Below, piece by piece: positions 1 to 6,082 of a stretch of 6,588 bases of DNA. The position numbers and the translations under genes were made by a program. Positions within the stretch are counted from its first letter, which is position 1; each line of letters begins with the position of its first letter. The DNA comes from Pseudanabaenales cyanobacterium (GTDB lineage Bacteria; Cyanobacteriota; Cyanobacteriia; Phormidesmidales; Phormidesmidaceae). The DNA is taken from the NCBI GenBank assembly GCA_022360135.1, contig JAKSDM010000592.1, positions 1 to 6,588 on the forward strand, written 5' to 3'. The notes below the pieces were generated by a model that saw only the letters and a program-made list of their open reading frames with translations, ran no database searches and was not told the DNA's origin.

Positions 1-198
1 GCCACAGACCCCAACCATACAATTCTCCCGCCAAGCAATGAAGAAAGCCTCCCCCGGGCAATCAAACCGATTTGCACCTGAAGCCCAGTTAGTAATCAAT
101 CGCTGAACCGCATTGAAGCCAGTCCGTTTACTCTCCCATAGTAGATCATCAAGGTGATCTAGCGGCAAGTCTTGGATTTTCTCAATTCGCAGAGACAT
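1..198 (-). CDS. GNAT-like N-acetyltransferase, N-terminal fragment (runs off the left edge)
   Basis: The minus strand reads 66 uninterrupted codons from an ATG at 198 to the window edge, beginning MSLRIEKIQDLPLDHLDDLL. The visible part resembles the start of cyanobacterial GNAT acetyltransferases, which move an acetyl group from acetyl-CoA to an amine. It shows an opening strand (SLRIEKI), a helical stretch with 'ESKRTGFNAVQRLITNWASG', then 'FFIAWRENCMVGVCG', which fits the beta hairpin before the acetyl-CoA site. The pyrophosphate-binding loop (Q/RxxGxG/A) would lie beyond the edge, so the family call cannot be confirmed and the substrate is unknown. No clear Shine-Dalgarno sequence precedes the ATG. 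The gene is divergent from the TIR gene at 866. Reading frame and codon usage look genuine; the product assignment is tentative. Confidence 0.6.
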   Translation of the reverse strand, partial: MSLRIEKIQDLPLDHLDDLLWESKRTGFNAVQRLITNWASGANRFDCPGEAFFIAWRENCMVGVCG

Positions 199-214
199 GA
201 TTGCTCAGGGTGAT

Positions 215-256
215 GGATTTTGGATTTTAGATTTTGGATTTGGGATTCTGATTTCT
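215..256. repeat. Degenerate heptanucleotide tandem repeat, six units
   Basis: Six consecutive 7-base units read GGATTTT, GGATTTT, AGATTTT, GGATTTG, GGATTCT and GATTTCT. They sit just upstream of the acetyltransferase start. Short heptameric tandem repeats are common between genes in filamentous cyanobacteria. This one is decayed, and no function can be assigned. Confidence 0.7.
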
Positions 257-320
257 ATCTCATGGCAAATTTCCTGCCTTAACGGAACAACAGCTAAATA
301 ACCACCCATCCAACCTCTTC

Positions 321-412
321 GGCGTTGCTGATTTAAGGGAAGCAAACAAAATCATATTTGTGTCGATTGCGGTCGGCAATTCGTATAATTCATCCCTTAA
401 ATCAGCAACGCC
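321..412. mobile_element. MITE-like element with IS1-type transposase remnant
   Basis: Perfect 20-bp terminal inverted repeats, GGCGTTGCTGATTTAAGGGA at 321-340 and its exact reverse complement at 393-412, enclose 52 bp. The core translates on the plus strand (341-388) as SKQNHICVDCGRQFV and then a stop. The C-V-D-C-G-R-Q-F pattern matches the second half of the N-terminal zinc ribbon of IS1-family transposases (InsA-like), and the terminal repeats are in the style of cyanobacterial elements of that group. The best reading is a non-autonomous internal-deletion derivative of an IS1-family element that a full copy elsewhere could mobilise. No convincing target-site duplication flanks it, so it is either old or not precisely bounded. 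Confidence 0.75.
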
Positions 413-865
413 CAGATTTTCTCTCGACAGAGTTATATAAGAGTTTAATAGTGGCCCTAAATCAGTTGCGAGAAAAGAGATTTTTCTTAATTAAAGATGA
501 TGGGACTTAAAAAAATTTTTGTGTTTATAAATCGTCTAGGATTGCTATTCAAAAGGTGCAGTAACTGCTGGATAAGATGATTAAATAACTCCGAACAAAA
601 ATCAGTATCAAGTCTCCCTAATACTCTCAACAACTTGAAGTAGCTTAGAGTTGAATCTACTGTATCTTAAAGGGATCCTCTGTTGGTGTATAATTTGTTT
701 CTAGAATAAAAAGGGGTGCAGTTTAAGGTGGGAAATTCTACAACGCAAGATCTGAAATTCTATAAGAGGTTCAGATAATCTGAGTTTGGATTTTATATCG
801 CCTTACGTTAGTAGCTAATACGACATTGTTAGCGCCTTATCAGTTCCTCGACTCTTACATGTTTT
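413..865. other. AT-rich intergenic region upstream of the TIR gene
   Basis: These 453 bp contain no open frame that looks coding; the longest plus-strand frame noticed is 27 codons at 496. Apart from the candidate promoter at 667-694, there are only short near-repeats such as AGGTGCAGT and GGGTGCAGT near 555 and 715. There is no recognisable riboswitch, RNA gene or transposase fragment. The stretch may be a long untranslated leader or decayed spacer. Confidence 0.5.
667..694 (+). promoter_or_regulatory. Candidate sigma70-type promoter for the TIR gene
   Basis: A perfect TATAAT hexamer lies at 689-694. The only possible -35 at normal spacing is the poor TTAAAG at 667-672 (16-bp spacer). A start about 7 bp downstream would give a leader of about 165 nt before the ATG at 866. 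The -10 is exact, but the region is AT-rich and such matches arise by chance. Confidence 0.3.
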
Positions 866-2368
866 ATGTCAGACTTGACATCTGAAAATCAAGGCGTATC
901 GGTTTTTCTCTCTTATTCTCATGAAGATGATGAATTCCGATCTCGACTTATCAAGCACTTAAGTAATTTAGAGTATCAGGGCGTTATTTCTGCTTGGCAT
1001 GATCGACAAATTCCAGCAGGTAAAGAACGACAAGGGGAGATTGATCATCATCTTGAATCAGCCCAATTAATTCTACTATTAGTTAGTGCTGATTTTTTGC
1101 ACTCTCCTTGTTGTTATAGTATAGAAATGAGGAGGGCTCTGGAGCGACATCATAATCAAGAAGCATATGTGATTCCAATTCTTTTGAGGCCTGTTGATTG
1201 GCAAGGTTCACCATTATCTAAACTCCAAATATTACCAACGGATGCTAAACCTATTAGCCAATGGAATGACATTGATGAGGCATTTTTAAATGTTGTAGAA
1301 GGTATCCGAGATGTTATTAGTCAAATTAATAAAATCAATCGTAATAGATTTCAGGAAGATATCGCCAAAAATCAGACAATAAGAAAAAATGTTGCACCTT
1401 TGACAGATCTAAAATCAATATCTAACAGTAAGATACTTGACAGGAAAAGGATTTTTAATATTTCCATTGATCTTTCTATAATAAATAGGATATTTATCTT
1501 TATTTCTGCATCTGCTTTGATTGCATTTATTTTCATAATCTATCGACCGTCAAAAGGGATAATTAATGTTAGAGTGCCTCAAAAAGAAAGGAAGGATAAA
1601 TATTATTATGATATTCTTGAATTAGCACTTAGGGAAACAGAATCAGAAGGGGCTTTTACTATCGATATAATCGAGGTTGAAGGTCCACAAATAAACGAAC
1701 TTACGCAAACAAATGATAATAAGGTCGATGTTGTATGGATGATGACTAACTTTGAGCGTGAGTATCATGCTCGTCCAGTTAAAATCCCTCTTACTCAAGG
1801 CCTCTTAGGCTACCGCATTTGTATGATTTCAAGAGGTAATGAAAAGCTCTTTGATAATATAAAAAGTCTTACTGATTTCAAGGGAGGCAATCACTCCATA
1901 GGACAAGTGCATGACTGGCCCGATACAAGAATATTGCGTGAATCAGGAATTAATGTGAAGTCTTATGAAACAAAATCATTTTTATTTCATAAACTTGAGC
2001 AGGGAGATATAGATTGCTTTGCACGAGGTACTAATGAAATCTGGGATGAATTAGCAACACATAAAAATTTGACATTTGATAACAACTTTTTTTTCAAGTA
2101 CCGCTCGCCTATTTATTTCTTTGTAGAGAAGAATAATCATGTGTTAGCAGAAAGAATAGAAAGAGGATTGAAAAGCGCCTTAGAAAATGGAGAGTTCTGT
2201 CGTCTATTAATGCTCCATTATAGAGAAGCCATTAGCAAAGCAAAACTCACTGATCGTAATATGATTAAGCTTGAGAACTATGACTTGCCTCGTGGAACTC
2301 CTAGTGAATACTATTTGAGCTTTGAACTACCTCAATATCCTGAATCAAGAGGAGATTGTATGAAATAG
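866..2368 (+). CDS. TIR domain - transmembrane - periplasmic-binding-like receptor protein
   Basis: The 500-residue product has three parts. Residues about 11-151 are a TIR domain: VFLSYSHEDDEF (box 1), WHDRQIPAGKE with an acidic helix (box 2 region), LILLLVSADFL, then CCYSIEM, whose E87 aligns with the catalytic glutamate of NAD-cleaving TIR domains, and VIPILLRPVDW. Residues 152-206 are a polar, basic linker. Residues about 207-226 form one hydrophobic membrane segment. Residues about 232-455 resemble a type 2 periplasmic binding protein (SBP_bac_3-like): VDVVWMMTNFERE, IPLTQGLLGYRICMI, GQVHDWPDT (346-354), FARGTNEIW (385-393) and a final helix ERIERGLKSALENGEF. There is no N-terminal signal peptide, so the expected topology is TIR in the cytosol and the binding domain outside the plasma membrane. 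The inferred role is a ligand-gated TIR enzyme or signalling receptor; ligand and output are unknown. No Shine-Dalgarno precedes the ATG, and the out-of-frame ATG at 859 stops quickly. The gene stands alone, is AT-rich and is flanked by inverted-repeat elements. Domain calls are strong; function is inferred. Confidence 0.88.
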   Translation: MSDLTSENQGVSVFLSYSHEDDEFRSRLIKHLSNLEYQGVISAWHDRQIPAGKERQGEIDHHLESAQLILLLVSADFLHSPCCYSIEMRRALERHHNQEAYVIPILLRPVDWQGSPLSKLQILPTDAKPISQWNDIDEAFLNVVEGIRDVISQINKINRNRFQEDIAKNQTIRKNVAPLTDLKSISNSKILDRKRIFNISIDLSIINRIFIFISASALIAFIFIIYRPSKGIINVRVPQKERKDKYYYDILELALRETESEGAFTIDIIEVEGPQINELTQTNDNKVDVVWMMTNFEREYHARPVKIPLTQGLLGYRICMISRGNEKLFDNIKSLTDFKGGNHSIGQVHDWPDTRILRESGINVKSYETKSFLFHKLEQGDIDCFARGTNEIWDELATHKNLTFDNNFFFKYRSPIYFFVEKNNHVLAERIERGLKSALENGEFCRLLMLHYREAISKAKLTDRNMIKLENYDLPRGTPSEYYLSFELPQYPESRGDCMK

Positions 2369-2370
2369 TT

Positions 2371-2463
2371 ATACCAATTTGATTTGAAGCTGAGCATAAT
2401 AAATCTTTGTCCGGCAAGGTTTTCAGCGGATCTATTCTGCTCACCTTTATATCGTTTTGGTAT
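2371..2463. repeat. Imperfect inverted-repeat element after the TIR gene
   Basis: ATACCAATTTGAT at 2371-2383 is the imperfect inverse of ATATCGTTTTGGTAT near 2449-2463 (10 of 13 positions by eye). The outermost ATACCAA/TTGGTAT 7-mers are exact. The 93-bp unit starts three bases after the TIR stop codon. Ends of the form TTATACCAA...TTGGTATTA are frequent on small dispersed repeats in cyanobacterial genomes. It could be a decayed MITE or could fold as a weak 3' structure for the TIR transcript. It is unrelated in sequence to the element at 321-412. Confidence 0.45.
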
Positions 2464-2536
2464 TAGAACTGGCTACTAAATGCTTGAAATGAAGGGAGCA
2501 TAACCTTTGTCGCTTAGTTGGAGCCCCAAATGACAA

Positions 2537-2552
2537 ATGAGTTCTAACTCAT
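2537..2552 (-). terminator. Palindrome across the HAD gene stop codon, possible weak terminator
   Basis: ATGAGTT, CT, AACTCAT form 7-bp perfect arms around a 2-base centre. The HAD stop codon TAG lies at 2544-2546, in the middle of the palindrome. The minus-strand sequence after it is only moderately T-rich, so rho-independent termination is uncertain. It lies between convergent genes, where a terminator would be expected. Confidence 0.25.
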
Positions 2553-3206
2553 CAGCTTATCAATCAGTTCACAGACACCTGCCCCCCGTTCACCAACTGT
2601 GACAAAATCAGCACAGTCCTTTAGCATCGGCAGGGCATTGGCGACGGCGACTCCATAGCCGCATAGATCGAGCAGGTCGCGATCGTTTTCCGCATCTCCT
2701 ACCCCTACGACCTTTTCAGGAGGCAGTCCCAACTCATCCAAGGCGATACGAAGGCCAGACGCTTTATTGATCCCTGGGGGCAGCACCATCACAGCCCGTT
2801 TGTTAAGGATGACCTCTAACTCCAATCCCAATTCACGAATTGTCTCATGAACAATCCTGACATGAGGCTCCCAGGTGGCTGTAATCACTCGACCCACTGA
2901 GAGAGGATTAACCCCTCGGGCCTTTAATGTCCGGACAAACACTTCAGACGGCGGGGCGCCCAGCAGTCTTTCTTCACCCTTGGCGGGTCGATACAAGAGC
3001 GCCCCATTCTCCAAGACTGCTCGTTCAAATAGGTTGATATGGGGAAACACCGGCAATAAACCCTCTAGCCGCCGCCCCGTAACCAGGATTAACCGCCGCC
3101 CGGTCTCCCGAAATCGCCTGAGGGCGGCTAGGATGGCTGCGTCTACCTGGCCTTCGGAGGCTAAGGCGCCATCATAGTCACAAGCCAGAGCGAGATAAGA
3201 TTCCAA
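2544..3206 (-). CDS. HAD-superfamily hydrolase, class IIB phosphatase-like
   Basis: The 220-residue protein has the four haloacid-dehalogenase motifs. Motif I is CDYDGAL with D10 (nucleophile) and D12 (acid/base). Motif II is ILVTGR with T43. Motif III is K148 in PGINKASGL. Motif IV is GVGDAENDRDLL with D171 and D175. The stretch of about residues 75-145 between motifs II and III is where class IIB enzymes carry their C2 cap. Such enzymes remove phosphate from small sugar or glycerol phosphates in the cytosol; the substrate here is unknown. The residue after DYDG is alanine instead of the usual threonine or valine. The start is TTG, chosen because AGAAGG (3215-3220) lies eight bases upstream, an in-frame TAG lies just beyond it, and the product then begins directly before beta strand 1. 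From memory, relatives of this sequence often continue into a P-loop ATPase domain; this copy stops after the HAD domain. Confidence 0.85.
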   Translation of the reverse strand: MESYLALACDYDGALASEGQVDAAILAALRRFRETGRRLILVTGRRLEGLLPVFPHINLFERAVLENGALLYRPAKGEERLLGAPPSEVFVRTLKARGVNPLSVGRVITATWEPHVRIVHETIRELGLELEVILNKRAVMVLPPGINKASGLRIALDELGLPPEKVVGVGDAENDRDLLDLCGYGVAVANALPMLKDCADFVTVGERGAGVCELIDKLMS

Positions 3207-3214
3207 TTTTTCAA

Positions 3215-3220
3215 CCTTCT
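3215..3220 (-). promoter_or_regulatory. Shine-Dalgarno site supporting a TTG start
   Basis: On the minus strand AGAAGG is followed by eight bases and then TTG GAA TCT. There is no in-frame ATG or GTG between the upstream TAG and this TTG, so the site decides the start of the HAD gene. Confidence 0.6.
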
Positions 3221-3254
3221 AAGCTGATAGATATCTAGTTTGCATCCCAAGACA

Positions 3255-3269
3255 ATCGCTTTTAGCGAT
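3255..3269. other. Small hairpin between the LtrA-family and HAD genes
   Basis: ATCGCT, TTT, AGCGAT form a perfect 6-bp stem with a 3-base loop, about 50 bp upstream of the HAD start. On neither strand is it followed by a run of T, so it is not a standard rho-independent terminator. It may be a leader structure or HIP1-like half-sites that happen to pair. The rest of the gap 3207-3385 shows nothing else clear. Confidence 0.3.
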
Positions 3270-3385
3270 CGGCCATCCGCCTTAAACTTAGACAATTCAG
3301 TAGCTAGAAGCTTTGCAGTGAATCGTCGCCAGGGGAAAGACCGACCGCTGAGCGCCTTCCTATTTCCTCAAACAGAATACGCAAA

Positions 3386-4567
3386 TTAAATGCGCTTTAG
3401 CTTAACTTCTTCCGGGTGACCTTGGTAAAGGTCTAGAGCAACCTGAATCAATCCAATCATGGCGATGATTGCGATCACGCTAATCGGCAAGAGGTTAGCG
3501 CCTGCGATCGCAATCCCCATTAAACCAGCGAAAGCAAATAGCCGATGCCTAGTTCTAACTTTGCATTTGAAGATAACGCCTGTCCGATGCAGAACCGCCA
3601 ATGATAGATAACACAGGGCTATGGAGCCGCATATGAGCCAACGGTCTGCTGCGGGCAAGGCTAGATGCGTATCGCTGGTAACGACATGTTCCACCCCCAC
3701 GCCCGTGGCGGCTAAACCGATCACCAGAGGCAAATGGATGTATAGCCAGACTTGCAGAATTTTGATTCGGCCTGAGGTCCGGGCAGTTTCTAGAGCTGAG
3801 CCTTCAACGTTCTCAAAATAGATCCACCAGAGACTAAACGCAGTCATGAAGCCGAATATCGCCGTAACAGCGCTGACGCCGCTCCACTGCATTTCGGAGA
3901 CGCCATTGACAACTGCAATCACCGCTTCACCCAGCACAATGATGGTAAACAGGCCAAAGCGCTCAGGCAAATGTTCCGGATGCGGCGGTAGTTGACGCTG
4001 GATATGGGTAATGGCCAGGGGGGCGGCGAAATCAATCGCCAGGCCCACAGCCCAGAGAATGAACCGGAAGGGCGGCGGCGTCAAGACGGATATTACCCAG
4101 AGCAAAGCCCCGATTGAAAATCCTTTGGCATATTGATTGGTTAACTGTCGAGCCTCCGGCACAAACCATCCGGCCACCAAGTATTCGAACACCAGGACAG
4201 CTCTGGCGGCGGCGTAGGATAGGGCGAAGCCGACAGAGGTTTCACCTAAGCCATGATGGATATTGACGGCCATTGATGCGACGGCGAGCATCTGCAGTCC
4301 CATTAACAGCCGCCGGATCACATTATCGGTATCAAAGCGGTTGGCGTAGAAGGTGGCGCCAATCCAGGCCCACCAAACGGGGACAAATAAAGCTGCAAAG
4401 CTCGAGAATCCTATCCAGGAGATATCTTTGCTGAGGTTGTCGGCCAGTTGGGAGATGGCTACTACAAACACCAGGTCGTAAAACAACTCCAGCCAGGTGG
4501 CATGGCGATGTTCTGTTTCGTTTCTTTCTCCAACCCGCAGGCGCGGAGGTTGCAACCAAGTTTTCAT
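3386..4567 (-). CDS. ltrA: Low temperature requirement protein A (LtrA) family membrane protein
   Basis: The 393-residue protein is very hydrophobic, with roughly 11-12 potential membrane segments from residue 25 to 380. Two family signatures are present: the N-terminal TWLELFYDLVFVVAI (24-38) and, mid-protein, H199 with ERFGLFTIIVLGE (202-214), which carries charged residues inside the membrane region. Length and layout match full-length LtrA proteins, named after a Listeria locus needed for growth in the cold; the molecular activity is not established. The C-terminus is short and basic (VKLKRI). The ATG at 4567 gives the expected short cytosolic N-terminus before the first signature. Its Shine-Dalgarno is weak. 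The gene follows the P450 on the same strand after 132 bp that hold a HIP1 site and a near-palindrome at 4640-4657, so it may have its own promoter. The symbol follows the family name; orthology to the Listeria gene is not shown. Confidence 0.9.
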   Translation of the reverse strand: MKTWLQPPRLRVGERNETEHRHATWLELFYDLVFVVAISQLADNLSKDISWIGFSSFAALFVPVWWAWIGATFYANRFDTDNVIRRLLMGLQMLAVASMAVNIHHGLGETSVGFALSYAAARAVLVFEYLVAGWFVPEARQLTNQYAKGFSIGALLWVISVLTPPPFRFILWAVGLAIDFAAPLAITHIQRQLPPHPEHLPERFGLFTIIVLGEAVIAVVNGVSEMQWSGVSAVTAIFGFMTAFSLWWIYFENVEGSALETARTSGRIKILQVWLYIHLPLVIGLAATGVGVEHVVTSDTHLALPAADRWLICGSIALCYLSLAVLHRTGVIFKCKVRTRHRLFAFAGLMGIAIAGANLLPISVIAIIAMIGLIQVALDLYQGHPEEVKLKRI

Positions 4568-4639
4568 AGATTTTCTGGCCCCGATCGCTGCGTACGGTTT
4601 ACTCAGGTTTCTTAGGAATGACGTTAGCTTGACTCTTTA

Positions 4640-4657
4640 GAAATTATTAACAATTTC
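4640..4657. promoter_or_regulatory. 18-bp near-palindrome upstream of the LtrA-family gene
   Basis: GAAATTATTAACAATTTC is its own reverse complement except for one mismatched pair. It lies about 70 bp upstream of the ATG at 4567, where a repressor or activator site would be expected. It is AT-rich, so chance is possible, and no regulator gene is nearby. Confidence 0.3.
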
Positions 4658-4699
4658 TCGAGCAATTGGGGGCGATGCGATCGCAAATTGTCTATGAAC

Positions 4700-6067
4700 T
4701 CATACAATATCTGTCGCCATCATCTTGAAATTGCTGGCTGGCGCCAGGATAACCCCTCGACGAGAGGGCTTGATAGGCTGTTGATGGGCCAGCGTTAGGC
4801 GAAAGCGAGCAAGGATCGTCGCAATCACCAGCTTCATTTCAAACTGGGCGAAGGCCATACCGATGCAAAGACGATCGCCGCCGCCAAAGGGAAGATATTC
4901 ATAGGGTGAGAACTGATGCTCTAGAAATCGCTCGGGACGGAACTGATCGGCATCTGGATAGAGGTCTGGCCGTTGATGGGTGAGGTAAATACAAGGCGCT
5001 AGAGACGTTCCGGGTTCAAACTCATGGCCCATCACGCGCAAGCGACTTTGGGTAATACGGCCAAAGGTGATTGGGGCAACCGGACGGATCCGTAGAGTCT
5101 CTTTACAGACAGCAGTGAGATAGGGCAACCGGGTAAGCGCAATAGGGGCCGTACTCTCCTGATCCAAGTTTAGTTCCATCAGCAGTTTGTCGAGCACCCC
5201 TGGCGTGCTGTGAATCCAGTAAAATGCCCAGGCTAGAGCAAAAGCGGTGGTTTCATTCCCTGCCAATAGCATGGTGAGCAGTTCATCGCGCAATTCCTCG
5301 TCTGTCATGGGCTGTCCGGTTTCGTCACGGGCGGACAATAACAGTGTTAAAATATCGTTCCGATCCGGATCGGCATGCGATCGCCGCTCGTCAATTAACT
5401 GATAGAGGAGTTGATCAATCTGCGATCGCTGCCTCAAAAAGTGTCCCCAAGGACTCCAAGCCCCCCAATTCTGCTGGAGTTGAGAGATAAAGAGTAAGCT
5501 GGCTTTTAAGGGTGAGGCGGTCGATTCCAGCAAATCTTTGAGCAACGGCTTCAATTCATCGTAGACTTTACCTTCTTCTATACCGAAAATAGCTCGCATA
5601 ATCACCTGCAATGTAATTTCTTGCATAGTCGGCAAAACTGCAAAAGATTGCCCCATCGACCAATGTGAGGTCACCTGTTCAGTAATCTGGCAGATCAGTT
5701 GACCATAGGCCCGCATCCGCTCTCCGTGGAAGGGGGGCATAAGCAATTGACGCTGGCGCTGATGTGCGGCTCCATCCAACAGGAAAATCGAGTGAGCGCC
5801 TACCAAAGGCCGCAAAATTTTGTTCGACTCAGCCACCTGGAATTGATTGGGACCAGCGGTCAGGATGTCTTTAATCGCTTGGGGATGACTAAAGAACACG
5901 ATGGGCTTAAATCCCCAAAATCGAATGGTGAAGCAATCGCCATACTGACGCTTGCAATCCTCCATAAAGGAAAAAGGGCGAATCAGCCAATGCAGTGATT
6001 GAATAAATGGCGGACTCTGGGGACCTGCCGGTAGTTTCTGGGCAACGGTTGGTACGAGGGTTGTCAT
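4700..6067 (-). CDS. Cytochrome P450, CYP110-like
   Basis: The 455-residue haem monooxygenase has all core P450 motifs: C-helix HQRQR (102-106, the WxxxR position), I-helix AGNETT (269-274) with the oxygen-activating acid/threonine pair E272-T273, K-helix ETLR (323-326), PERF region FRPERF (376-381), and haem loop FGGGDRLCIG (394-403) with C401 as thiolate ligand. A proline-rich start (LPAGPQSPP) followed by YGDCFTIRF, and full length with no anchor helix, fit the soluble CYP110-type P450s widespread in cyanobacteria. Known CYP110 enzymes oxidise fatty acids, alkanes or terpenoids; the substrate here cannot be read from sequence. Electrons would come from a ferredoxin system encoded elsewhere. 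The ATG at 6067 has a strong AAGGAG nine bases upstream (6077-6082), which overlaps the stop of the broken small ORF. No terpene synthase or desaturase gene is adjacent. Confidence 0.95.
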   Translation of the reverse strand: MTTLVPTVAQKLPAGPQSPPFIQSLHWLIRPFSFMEDCKRQYGDCFTIRFWGFKPIVFFSHPQAIKDILTAGPNQFQVAESNKILRPLVGAHSIFLLDGAAHQRQRQLLMPPFHGERMRAYGQLICQITEQVTSHWSMGQSFAVLPTMQEITLQVIMRAIFGIEEGKVYDELKPLLKDLLESTASPLKASLLFISQLQQNWGAWSPWGHFLRQRSQIDQLLYQLIDERRSHADPDRNDILTLLLSARDETGQPMTDEELRDELLTMLLAGNETTAFALAWAFYWIHSTPGVLDKLLMELNLDQESTAPIALTRLPYLTAVCKETLRIRPVAPITFGRITQSRLRVMGHEFEPGTSLAPCIYLTHQRPDLYPDADQFRPERFLEHQFSPYEYLPFGGGDRLCIGMAFAQFEMKLVIATILARFRLTLAHQQPIKPSRRGVILAPASNFKMMATDIV

Positions 6068-6076
6068 GGGATAGCG

Positions 6077-6082
6077 CTCCTT
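6077..6082 (-). promoter_or_regulatory. Shine-Dalgarno site of the P450 overlapping an upstream stop codon
   Basis: AAGGAG on the minus strand lies nine bases before the P450 ATG. Its first two bases are also the last two bases of the TAA (6083-6081) that ends the upstream small reading frame, an arrangement typical of translational coupling. Confidence 0.65.

Noticed and set aside
455..470. A second, degenerate terminal-repeat copy (CCCTAAATCAGTTGCG) near the MITE
   Set aside because: It shares only about eight consecutive bases (TAAATCAG) with the MITE end and has no partner, so chance similarity is likely.
496..579. A 27-codon ORF in the TIR upstream region
   Set aside because: It is short, has no ribosome-binding site and resembles nothing recognisable.
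321..2465. A composite transposon carrying the TIR gene
   Set aside because: The two flanking elements have unrelated terminal sequences, neither encodes a transposase, and no outer duplication was seen. Bracketing by independent repeats fits better.
2875..3177. A 100-codon open frame on the plus strand
   Set aside because: It lies antisense within the HAD gene, whose four motifs are intact; the arginine/serine-rich translation looks like a mirror frame of GC-rich coding sequence.
3621..3821. A 66-codon open frame on the plus strand
   Set aside because: It is antisense to the LtrA-family gene and shows no recognisable domain.
4332..4559. A 75-codon open frame on the minus strand
   Set aside because: It is in a shifted frame inside the LtrA-family gene, which has both family signatures.
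5699..5998. A 99-codon open frame on the plus strand
   Set aside because: It is antisense to the N-terminal part of the P450 and has no independent support.
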